Of a DNA stretch of 57,829 bases, positions 49,195-57,600 are shown piece by piece. The DNA comes from Acidimicrobium ferrooxidans (GTDB taxonomy: Bacteria > Actinomycetota > Geothermincolia > Fen-727 > Anoxymicrobiaceae). A program made the position numbers and the translations under genes. The notes under the pieces are model-generated. The model did no database searches. It had not been told where the DNA came from and saw only the letters and a program-made list of their open reading frames with translations. The DNA is taken from assembly GCA_020723485.1 (NCBI GenBank), contig DYIU01000001.1, positions 821,850 to 879,678 of the forward strand, written 5' to 3'. Each line of letters opens with the position of its first letter. The first letter of the stretch is position 1.

Positions 49195-51117
49195 ATGAAG
49201 AAGCCGATAACCCTGATCCTTATACTCCTGGTGCTGGTGGGCGCGGGCGCGGGGCTGGCCGTCTACTACACCGGCGGGCCCGGCGGGGCGGGGGCGTCCG
49301 GCGCCTCTCTGCAGAGGTTCTCCTCGGCGGAGGAGTTCGTAGCCGCGTTCAGGAACGGGCAGAAACGCCAGTACGGCTACGCCTCTGGCGGCGACATGCT
49401 GAAGAGCGCCTCGCCCGCGACGGAGGCGGACGGCGCGGGGGGAGCGCCCGAACACTCGAGCACCAACGTGCAGGTCGAGGGAGTCGATGAGGCGGACATC
49501 GTCAAGAACGACGGCGACTACATCTACGTGATCGCCGACAGCACCCTCTTCATCGTCACGGCGTACCCGGCGCAGGACGCCAGGGTGGTCTCCCGCATAG
49601 AGTTCGACGAGGGCGGCTCTCCCGGTGAGATGTTCGTGGACGGGGACACCCTGGTGGTCATAGGTTCCTCCGGCTACTCGCCTGAGCCCTCCGGCGACGA
49701 GGCCGAGGTGGTCCCGTACCCGCGAGGCGGAGGCACCTTGATAGAGCTGTACGATATCTCCGACAGGGAGAAGCCGGCTCTCATACGCACCGTCGAATAC
49801 GAAGGCACATACTCCACGGCGCGCATGATAGACGGCAACGTCCACATGGTGCTAGATACCTACCCCTACCACATCCTGGAGCAGGAAGACCTCGAACCGG
49901 CCGACATCATCCCCAGGTTCCGCGACACCTGGACGGGGGCGCGCAGCGCTGACTTCGCACCGGCCTGCGGCTTCAGAGACGTAAGGGTGGTAGACCCCGA
50001 GGGCTTTACCTCGTTCCTGTCGATTGTCTCGTTCTCGACCGGCGGGGGGGACGTAAGCCTCAACAAGAAGGTCATAGCGGGCTACTCCGACACGGTCTAC
50101 GCGTCGCCGGACAGCATCTACGTCGCGAGCGCCGACTGGCCCGTATACGTCGGCTGGGGCGTCCCGGAGGCGGAAGGCGAGAGCAGGACCACCATCCACA
50201 AGTTTTCCTTCGACGGGCCGGCGACCAGGTACGTGACCTCGACCGAGATCCCCGGAACCATTCTCAACCAGTTCTCCATGGACGAGTCGGGCGGTTACTT
50301 CAGGATAGCTACCACCCGCGGGTTCGTGAGCCGGGAGGGCTCAGACTCGACCAACAACGTGTACATCCTGGACCCGGGGATGAAGCTCGTCGGCAGGCTG
50401 GAGGGGCTCGCCCGCGGCGAGCGTATATACTCGGTGCGATTCATGGGCGACAGGGCCTACATGGTCACCTTCAAGAAGGTCGACCCTTTGTTCGTGCTGG
50501 ACCTGGCCGACCCGGCGAACCCCAGGGTACTCGGCGAGCTCAAGATACCGGGCTACTCCGACTACCTGCACCCGTACGACGAGAACCACGTCATCGGTGT
50601 GGGCAAGAACACCGTGGAAGCCTCCCCGGAGGACGGCGGGAACTTCGCCTGGTACCAGGGGATGAAGATCGCGATATTCGACGTCACCGACGTGGCGAAC
50701 CCGAGGGAGATGCACAAGGTCGAGATAGGCGACAGGGGTACTGACTCCTACGCCCTCTACGACCACCGGGCGTTCCTGTTCGACAGGGAAAAGAACCTGC
50801 TCGTGGTCCCGGTCCTCCTGGCCGAGCTCACCGGCGAGCAGAAGGCTTCCCCCGAGAGGCGGTCCGACGACTACGGGACGTACACGTTCCAGGGCGCCTA
50901 CGTTTACGACGTCTCCCTGGACGGGGGCTTCCACCTGAAAGGCCGGGTGACCCACTCCTCGGGCGGCGTTGAGCCCGATTACGGCTACTACGGGGAACCG
51001 GAGTCGGTAAGTCGCTCACTGTGGATAGCGGACAACCTCTACACCGTCTCGGGGGCACGCATCAAGGTGAACACCCTGAGCACACTTGCGGACGTTGCCA
51101 CCGTAGAGCTGAAGTAG
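49195..51117 (+). CDS. Exported protein with C-terminal beta-propeller domain (COG4880 type)
   Basis: A 640-residue exported or membrane-anchored protein. The N-terminal helix (about 4-25) is followed by a Gly/Ala-rich linker, then a globular region with the family signature STNVQVEGVDEADIVKNDGD and YIYVIADSTLFIVTAYPAQD. Later blades include LPxEPxGTILNQFSMDE-like text (TEIPGTILNQFSMDE), YSVRFMGDRAYMVTF, DPLFVLDLADPANPRVLGEL and YDHRAFLFDREKNLLVVPVL. The family is widespread in archaea and Gram-positive bacteria and has no assigned activity; binding at the cell surface is likely. ATG 49195 is used; GTG 49183 lies inside the GGGGAGG ribosome site. Confidence 0.8.
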   Translation: MKKPITLILILLVLVGAGAGLAVYYTGGPGGAGASGASLQRFSSAEEFVAAFRNGQKRQYGYASGGDMLKSASPATEADGAGGAPEHSSTNVQVEGVDEADIVKNDGDYIYVIADSTLFIVTAYPAQDARVVSRIEFDEGGSPGEMFVDGDTLVVIGSSGYSPEPSGDEAEVVPYPRGGGTLIELYDISDREKPALIRTVEYEGTYSTARMIDGNVHMVLDTYPYHILEQEDLEPADIIPRFRDTWTGARSADFAPACGFRDVRVVDPEGFTSFLSIVSFSTGGGDVSLNKKVIAGYSDTVYASPDSIYVASADWPVYVGWGVPEAEGESRTTIHKFSFDGPATRYVTSTEIPGTILNQFSMDESGGYFRIATTRGFVSREGSDSTNNVYILDPGMKLVGRLEGLARGERIYSVRFMGDRAYMVTFKKVDPLFVLDLADPANPRVLGELKIPGYSDYLHPYDENHVIGVGKNTVEASPEDGGNFAWYQGMKIAIFDVTDVANPREMHKVEIGDRGTDSYALYDHRAFLFDREKNLLVVPVLLAELTGEQKASPERRSDDYGTYTFQGAYVYDVSLDGGFHLKGRVTHSSGGVEPDYGYYGEPESVSRSLWIADNLYTVSGARIKVNTLSTLADVATVELK

Positions 51118-51139
51118 GGCCCGGGTTTCTTCTTTTGAC

Positions 51140-51934
51140 TCAGCCCAGGAAGCTCATGACCTCGCGGGCGACGCTGTCGTGGAACTGGGTGTGGAAGCCG
51201 TGGCCCCCTCCCTCGAACTCCACGAGCTTCGCCCCGGGTATCCGGTCAGTCAGCATGCGGGAGTTCGTCGGGGGAATGAGGACATCCTCCGTCCCGCACA
51301 TCACCAGCGTGGGGCACCGTATCTCGGGCAGCCTGTCGTACGTGCAGAAGGCGAAGACCGCCATTCCCTGCTTCAGGGCGTTCTCCTCGCTCATCGGGTT
51401 CTGGATGGTACGGCTCACCACGTCCTCGACGACCTCGGGATGAGACCGGACCCACTCGTCCGGGAACCCTATCGTGAGGCCCCTCCGCGCGATGTCCTCG
51501 GGCGTCCCCGTCAGGTCGGCCAGCACGTCGAGGACCTCCTGCGAGGGGAACTGCGCCTGCTCGCCCCCGCAGAAGGTACACATCAGCACCAGCTTCTCCG
51601 TCTTGCCGGGGTGATTGATGGCAAACTCCTGCGCTATCATACCGCCCATCGACTCCCCGAGGACAAATGCCCGCTCGATCCCGAGGGCGTCCATCAGGCC
51701 GGCCGTATCGTCTGCGAACTGCCGCATGGTGAAAGGGGCCTCGCCCGCGCCGGTCCGCCCCGCCCCGCGGTTGTCGAACAGGAGCACGCGGTACCTCCCG
51801 GCCAGTTCCTCGACGAACCCGGGGTGCCAGACGTCCATGCTCGCGGTGAGTCCCATTATCATGACCAGCGGCTTGCCCTCACCAACGAGGCGGTAGTTCA
51901 TCTCTATGTCACCGACTCGGACCTTCTCAGACAT
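51140..51934 (-). CDS. Alpha/beta-hydrolase, last gene of the ThDP operon
   Basis: A 264-residue hydrolase with the nucleophile elbow LGESMGGMIAQEFAINHPGK (Ser in G-E-S-M-G), an acid in MCGTEDVLIPP and the catalytic His in GGGHGFHTQF. The sequence resembles 3-oxoadipate enol-lactonase and esterase-type members. It lies 42 bases downstream of the ThDP enzyme gene on the same strand, following the enoyl-CoA hydratase gene, so it may hydrolyse the product of these two, for example a thioester, lactone or diketone. That assignment is inference. Confidence 0.8.
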   Translation of the reverse strand: MSEKVRVGDIEMNYRLVGEGKPLVMIMGLTASMDVWHPGFVEELAGRYRVLLFDNRGAGRTGAGEAPFTMRQFADDTAGLMDALGIERAFVLGESMGGMIAQEFAINHPGKTEKLVLMCTFCGGEQAQFPSQEVLDVLADLTGTPEDIARRGLTIGFPDEWVRSHPEVVEDVVSRTIQNPMSEENALKQGMAVFAFCTYDRLPEIRCPTLVMCGTEDVLIPPTNSRMLTDRIPGAKLVEFEGGGHGFHTQFHDSVAREVMSFLG

Positions 51935-51976
51935 GACCGCTCTCCTCTCGTGCTCGCGCCGCCGGGGGGCGACTGC

Positions 51977-53638
51977 CTAGTGCTTCAGCGACTCCATGAG
52001 ACCGAACGTCGCGGGGCTCGTGACCGTGGGGTCGGTCATCACGTTGACGCATGCCGGCTTCCCGGACTCCAGGGCGCGCCGTATCGCCGGGACGATCTCG
52101 TCGTCTTTCGTGACGAACTCGCCGTGCCCGCCGACCGCCTCGGCTATCCTCTCGTAGTGCACGACCCCGAGGTCGCACCCGTACACGCGCTCGGGAGCGT
52201 AGAGCATCTCGTGCCCGTGCTTTGCGGAGCCCCAGGCCTGGTCGTTACAGATCACGCATACGACGGGGATGCAGTGTCGGGCCGCTGTGTCCAGCTCCAT
52301 CGCGTTCAGGCCGAAAGAGCCGTCGCCGGTCACCAGGACCACCGGCCGGTCTGGCCGCGCGACCTTCGCCCCGATGGCGAACGGGAGCCCGGTGCCGAGA
52401 CACCCGAACTGCAGCCCGCTGCCGATGACGCCCGCCCGCTCCTTCGCCACCAGGCCGACGCCCGCGAAGTAGATGGTATCCCCTCCGTCCACGATGAACG
52501 TGGCGTCGTCTCCCGTGGCCTCCCTCACCCGATTTATCAGCCGGAACGGGTGAATGGGGTCTGACGGCGTCTCTTTCTGCAGCCTCTCGGGCTCGGTCCA
52601 GGTCGCGAAGCCGCTCTTGAGCGATTCTATCCAGGCGCCGTGGTCGTTTGCCTTAACGCGCTCGTTCAGCATCTTCAGCACCGCCCCGGCGTCGCCGACC
52701 AGCGCCACGTCGGCCTTGCGGTTCCGGTTGGTCTCCGCGGCGTCGACGTCGATCCTTATGACCTTCGCGTTCGCCATAGGGTCGCCGAAGCTGAAGAGCC
52801 AGTTGAACCTGACGCCGACGGCCAGCACCACGTCGGCGGTGGAGAGCCCGGCGAGCAGGCCCAGGAACCCGCCCTCCCAGATGGAGAGAGGGTCGTCGTC
52901 GGGAATGATGCCGCGGCCGTTGCTGAAGAGCATCGTCGGCATGCCTGTCTTCCGCACGAATGCCACGAGCTCCTCGTCGCAACGGCTCAAGCCGACGCCT
53001 CCTCCACCCAGCAGAAGGGGCCTCTCGGCGTTGTCGATGAGCCGGGCGGCCTGCTCGATGGAATCGTCATCCGGGGCGGTGTCGTATTCGACGCCGCCCC
53101 TGGTCGGCCATGAGATATCCTCCTCCGGCAGCCGGGGGTAGAGGGCGTCCGGCGGTATCTCCAGGAAGGCCGGCCCGGGACGGTTGCTCACCGCGTAGCG
53201 GAAAGCCATCTCCAGGTACTCCGGTATCCTGGCGGTCTCGTAGCACCTGCCCATCCATTTCACCACCGAAGCGACCATCGCCGGCTGGTCCATCTCCTGG
53301 AGGGCGCCCCTGTCGCGGCCGCTGATGGACGTCATCCCGCTGATGACCACCAGCGGGTGGTTCTCCATGAAAGCGTTCACTATGCCCGTGAGGGCGTTAG
53401 TGAAACCGGGGCCGGCGGTCACCATGCAGACGCCGGGCTTCCCGGTGTAGATGGACCAGGCATGTGCCATCATCACCGCGGCCTGCTCGTGGCGCACGTC
53501 GATTATCCTCAGGCCGCAGTCCGGGCACCCGTCGTATATAGGGGTTATGTGTCCTCCCGTGAGCGAGAAGACCGTGTCGATCTCCTCGACCTCCCTGATG
53601 TACCTGGCCACTATCTGGCCCCCGTGCAGCTCTGCCAT
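51977..53638 (-). CDS. Thiamine-diphosphate-dependent enzyme, acetolactate-synthase-like
   Basis: A 553-residue enzyme with three-domain POX/ALS architecture. The catalytic Glu that activates ThDP is E51 in VRHEQAAVMMAHA. The PYR domain shows TAGPGFTNALTGIVNAF. The central domain has LLLGGGGVGLSR. The PP domain has the Mg-ThDP motif VTGDGSFGLNAMELDTAARH closing with NDQAWG. The family includes acetolactate synthase, oxalyl-CoA decarboxylase, benzaldehyde lyase and 2-hydroxyacyl-CoA lyase. No small regulatory subunit gene is near, so anabolic acetolactate synthesis is unlikely. An enoyl-CoA hydratase lies upstream and a hydrolase downstream, favouring a catabolic carboligase or acyl-CoA lyase. 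Confidence 0.8.
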   Translation of the reverse strand: MAELHGGQIVARYIREVEEIDTVFSLTGGHITPIYDGCPDCGLRIIDVRHEQAAVMMAHAWSIYTGKPGVCMVTAGPGFTNALTGIVNAFMENHPLVVISGMTSISGRDRGALQEMDQPAMVASVVKWMGRCYETARIPEYLEMAFRYAVSNRPGPAFLEIPPDALYPRLPEEDISWPTRGGVEYDTAPDDDSIEQAARLIDNAERPLLLGGGGVGLSRCDEELVAFVRKTGMPTMLFSNGRGIIPDDDPLSIWEGGFLGLLAGLSTADVVLAVGVRFNWLFSFGDPMANAKVIRIDVDAAETNRNRKADVALVGDAGAVLKMLNERVKANDHGAWIESLKSGFATWTEPERLQKETPSDPIHPFRLINRVREATGDDATFIVDGGDTIYFAGVGLVAKERAGVIGSGLQFGCLGTGLPFAIGAKVARPDRPVVLVTGDGSFGLNAMELDTAARHCIPVVCVICNDQAWGSAKHGHEMLYAPERVYGCDLGVVHYERIAEAVGGHGEFVTKDDEIVPAIRRALESGKPACVNVMTDPTVTSPATFGLMESLKH

Positions 53639-53664
53639 GTCCCACCCCCGGTTGAAGTCAAAAT

Positions 53665-53677
53665 GGGGTCAGACCCC
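53665..53677. repeat. Short GGGGTC-A-GACCCC palindrome, REP-like fragment
   Basis: This perfect 13-base palindrome sits in the 63-base gap between the ThDP enzyme gene and the enoyl-CoA hydratase gene. Its GGGGTCAG core is the same as the outer ends of the REP-like elements at 7776 and 9726, but no second arm is present. A related fragment (CCTGACCCCGATTCAAG) occurs at about 44409-44425. Confidence 0.45.
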
Positions 53678-53701
53678 TTCCCTGCCCGATCCCCTTACGG
53701 T

Positions 53702-54562
53702 TCAGTCCGCCCAGAAGTCTTTTGAGAGCTCCCTGCGCCTCTGCCACAGCGAGCCCTTCTCCGTGAAGTCTATGACGCCCCTGCCGCAGTCGGCGTCAGC
53801 GACCTCCCAGAAGCCGTTCACCGCGCCGCTGAGGCCCGCGGAGAGCATCTCGAATCCCTGGGCGGTGTAGAGGTCTGTCTCGCAGCCCCTGTTGATGATG
53901 ACCTTGAGCTGGCGGCATGCCTGCTGGTTCTTCGCGCGCAGCACCTCGAGGAGCGCCTCCACCTCCGCGTCCAGGCGCCCGGTCGGGACCACCCGGTTCC
54001 AGAGGCCCCACTCGACCGCTCGCGCCGCGGGCATCAGGGCGCCGATTATGTTTATCTCCTTGGTGCGGCGCTTGCCTATGTACCTGGCCATCCGGGTAGT
54101 GCCGCCCCATCCCGGCGTGATCCCGCTGTCCACCTCCGGCATCCCCCACAAGGAACGGTCCGTGGCGATCACGAAATCGCAGGCCATTGTTATCTCGAGC
54201 CCGCCCCCCACGGCGTAGCCGTCGACCGCGGAGACAGTAAGCTTGTCGAGCTCCTCCAGTGAGTTGGCCATGTCCTGGTATATCCGGACCCGGCGCATCA
54301 CCCCGTTCGCTCCCTGGGTGCTCTCGCCGCGCTCGTCGTCGCCCCAGCGGAACATCTCCGTGATGTCGTCGCCCGCGCAGAACGTGTCGCCGGCCCCCTT
54401 GATCACCACGAACTTCGTGTCGGTCGAGCGCTTCACCGCCTGGATGGCGTCGACGAGCATGTCTGAGAGCTCGATGCTCAGTGCGTTGCGCACCTCCGGC
54501 CGGTTGAGAGTTATTCTGGCGACGTCCTCATCGAAAGACAGGAGCAGAGGCTGGTCGGTCAT
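53702..54562 (-). CDS. Enoyl-CoA hydratase/isomerase family (crotonase)
   Basis: A 286-residue crotonase-fold protein. The oxyanion-hole elements are GDTFCAGDDITEMF and AVDGYAVGGGLEITMACDF. Both catalytic Glu positions of enoyl-CoA hydratase are kept: the E of GGGLE and the E of GMPEVDSGITPGWGG. Hydration of a 2-enoyl-CoA is therefore possible, though crotonases also do isomerisation, ring opening and decarboxylation. It is the first gene of a three-gene operon with the ThDP enzyme and hydrolase. ATG 54562 has AAGGAG at a correct distance; the frame back to 54661 has no such site. Confidence 0.8.
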   Translation of the reverse strand: MTDQPLLLSFDEDVARITLNRPEVRNALSIELSDMLVDAIQAVKRSTDTKFVVIKGAGDTFCAGDDITEMFRWGDDERGESTQGANGVMRRVRIYQDMANSLEELDKLTVSAVDGYAVGGGLEITMACDFVIATDRSLWGMPEVDSGITPGWGGTTRMARYIGKRRTKEINIIGALMPAARAVEWGLWNRVVPTGRLDAEVEALLEVLRAKNQQACRQLKVIINRGCETDLYTAQGFEMLSAGLSGAVNGFWEVADADCGRGVIDFTEKGSLWQRRRELSKDFWAD

Positions 54563-54651
54563 CGGTGGCTCCTTCCCCCTTACCGCTTCAGTCCGCATTC
54601 CAAAGTATAATCCGTGTATGAGGCGGCATAGCAAGTAGAGTCGGGGGCCGG
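54563..54651. promoter_or_regulatory. Divergent promoter region
   Basis: AGTATAAT at 54604-54611 offers a -10 on both strands: TATAAT (54606-54611) for the glycosidase-like gene and TATACT (54609 to 54604) for the hydratase operon. The -35 elements are poor: TTGCTA is 19 bases away on the minus strand, TTACCG 20 bases away on the plus strand. Confidence 0.35.
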
Positions 54652-57600
54652 ATGGTGGCAAAGGGCCGAAGAGAAAGTGCAGGGCCCCAGCGCAACAACG
54701 GGGTCAGGTCACTTTGTTGCGTTTTCAGCCGCTTTCGCAGGGAGGCGCTTCTCCTCGCCGGGGCGCTTGCCGCGTCCGCCCTGGTCCTGGGCCTGTTCTG
54801 CGCGGCGGCGAGCTGCGCGCCGCAGGTCATAGTCGAGCTCCGGCAGGACAACGGGAGCGACCTGACGTACGCGAGCAATTTCGGCGTTCCGATCAGGGGG
54901 ACGGGCTCCGGCACCCTCCAGCAGTACAAGTTCCAGAGGCAGCGAAAGGGCCGGGTGTTCAGCTACGTCATCGCAAACCTCGAGCCTGGTTCCGCCTGCT
55001 CGGTCGAGCTGTCATTCGTGGAGCACGAATTCGGGGCCGGGGGACGGCGCAGGTTCAACGTCTACGTCCAGTCGGCCCTCGTGCTAAACAACCTCGACAT
55101 CTTCGCTGCGGTCGGGTCCGACAGTGCCTGCCAGGCCACTTTCGAATCGAGGGTCGGCACGGACGGGCGGCTCGCCGTCCAGTTCCGGTCCGACGAACCG
55201 GGCTGCGTGGACTACGCGACTGTCAGCACCATAAGGGTGCACCGCGGGGGCACCGACCTGGTCGAGATCGACGCCTCGCAATCGCGGAACAACATGAACC
55301 CGGCGATCCGGCACTACGACACGAACACGCAGGATACATACGAAGGCATCCTCGGCCGCTTGGGCGCGAGGGCGAGCCTCGACCTTCTCCCTCAGCGCCT
55401 TGCCGCCCGGTTCAGCACCCTGGGCACCTGGACGGGGGACCTCGCCGAGCTGGTCGTCGCCCTGAAGCACGGCAGGGAAGTGAGGGCGCTCCCGCTGACC
55501 GACCGTTTCCCGGCCTGGGAGAACATCCACCAGACTCAGACAATGACCTCACAGTCACTGGAGTGCTCATCGGGTTCGATGCCGCTGGAGGTCAAGGCCA
55601 CGTTCAGGGCGCCTTTCTACCCGCGCAACGAGAAGGTCTCAAGCGCGCCGTTCTTCTTCGTCGACCTCGAGGTGACGAACACCGGCGGCATGCCCGCGTC
55701 CGGCTCCCTCATGGTCGCCCTGCCCATGAAGGAGGGGCTCGATTACTGCGACGTCACCGGCTACTCCAGCGCGGGAGTCCGCGGCCTGAGATGGAAATCG
55801 CGATACACATACTGCGACGAGACGTTCAGCCTGCGCGGGGCCAGGAGCGCGACCGAGGCGCTCGCGGTGCCGGCCTCGGAGGCGACGGGCGTCGATTTCC
55901 GCGGCTCCACCCAGGCGGAGTTCGGTTCTTTCGACGCCGACACGCTGTGGGGGTGGACCTCGCCCGCGGGCTTCCCTGCAGGCTCCGGCGAACCGGGAAG
56001 GCCGCTCTTCAGCTTCTTCCCAAGGGGCTACGCGGGATGCGTGTGGACGCTCACCGACCTTGCACCCGGCGCCTCGGCGACGAGGCACCTGGTGCTGGCC
56101 GGCTTCTCCTCGAGCAACATACTTTCCGTGAAGAACAGCTCGTTCCAGGATTCGAGTTACAAGTTCCGCTACAACCAGTACTTCGACAGCGTGGAATCGG
56201 TGCTCGAGTACGCGGTCGGCAGCAGGAGGGCCGGTGACGATATCGCCGGCAAGTCCGAGTTCTTCGACTCCACCGTTTCCTCGGACGAATACCTGTCGCT
56301 GGACCCGGCCTGCGAGGCCGGGCTGCGCGACCTCGTCTCCACGAGCTTCCAGACGTTCCTGACCAACACCTGGTGGGCCCGCTCCAGCGCGGGCCGCGAC
56401 TGGTTCAGCGTCTGGGAGGGCACCTGGATGCGCTTCCACTCGACCGTCGACGTCGAGTACAACCAGGCCTGGTTCTACTACCAGTTCTGGCCGGAGCTCA
56501 TGCCGATGATACTCGACCAGTGGTTCCTCTACACGAAGTCCAATGAGGCCGGGCCGTACCTTCCTCACGACGTCGGGATAGTCGACCACGCGGACGGGCA
56601 GGCCTACGACCACGACATGCCGGTGGAAGAGAACCTCAATTACCTGCTGATGCTCTACCGGTACTGGAAAGCTTCCGGTGACACGGCCTTCGTCAGCGCG
56701 CGCTTCGAGCGCCTGCGCGGTCTCGCGCAGTTCGTGATGAACTGCGACACCAACGGCAACGGGCTCCCGGACAAGCACAGCGAGACCACGTTCGACGACG
56801 GGACCCCCGCCCTGGAGCGCGGGAAGGACCAGGTCTACCTGGGGTTCAAGTGCCTGGCGGCTTTCCGCGGGGCCCGCGAGATGGCGATGGCGGTGTCCCC
56901 GGCACAGGGCGCATTCGCGGCGGCATGCGACGGCCGGGTCGAGCTGATCAACCAGACGCTCGAGCGCGACACCTGGCTGTCCGACCACTTCGCGGTGTGC
57001 CTGGACGGTGGAGTCGAGAGGGCCGACCGCGAGGCGTACAGCATTCACTCCGGAAACGGGCTCCTCTACCTGCTGGGCGCATCCAGGGATCCCGGCGTGA
57101 ACTCGACGAACTACGCGCGCCTGCGCAGAGACATAAGCCTCGCGACGCCGAGGACATGGGGCCCTTACGGAAGCAGGCATACCACTTTCGACCCGGGCCG
57201 GATGTGGATATCCTCGAACATCTGGAGGGACGCCCTGGCCGCCTACTCGGATGTCTCCCTGTTCGGCAGGAGCCCGCTGGCCCTGTCGCAGACGTACTGG
57301 GATTTCGAGAAGTACCTTGCCGCTCACCTCTGGGGAGGCTACTGGGACGGGATGATCTACGGCTCCGGCGCGCCCGGCGAGCGCATGCGCCCGTCACCCC
57401 AGGGAGGGCAGCCGCTCGTCTACGCGGTGGCACCGCCGGTGGGCATAATCGCCGAGCGCCCCGTCTACTTCGATTACCGGGGCACGATATCAGGCGGCCA
57501 CGACGTAGTCGGGACCACCAGCCCGGCGTCCACCTTCTACTTCGCGGAGGGGAGCACCCGACCGGGGTTCGACCCCTACATATGCGTGCAGAACCCCGGC

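Noticed and set aside
54714-56237. Plus-strand frame of 507 codons overlapping the glycosidase-like gene
   Set aside because: It is a different frame with Arg/Gly/Pro-rich composition and no domains. The frame starting at 54652 continues to the window end with a signal peptide, malectin-like and repeat domains.
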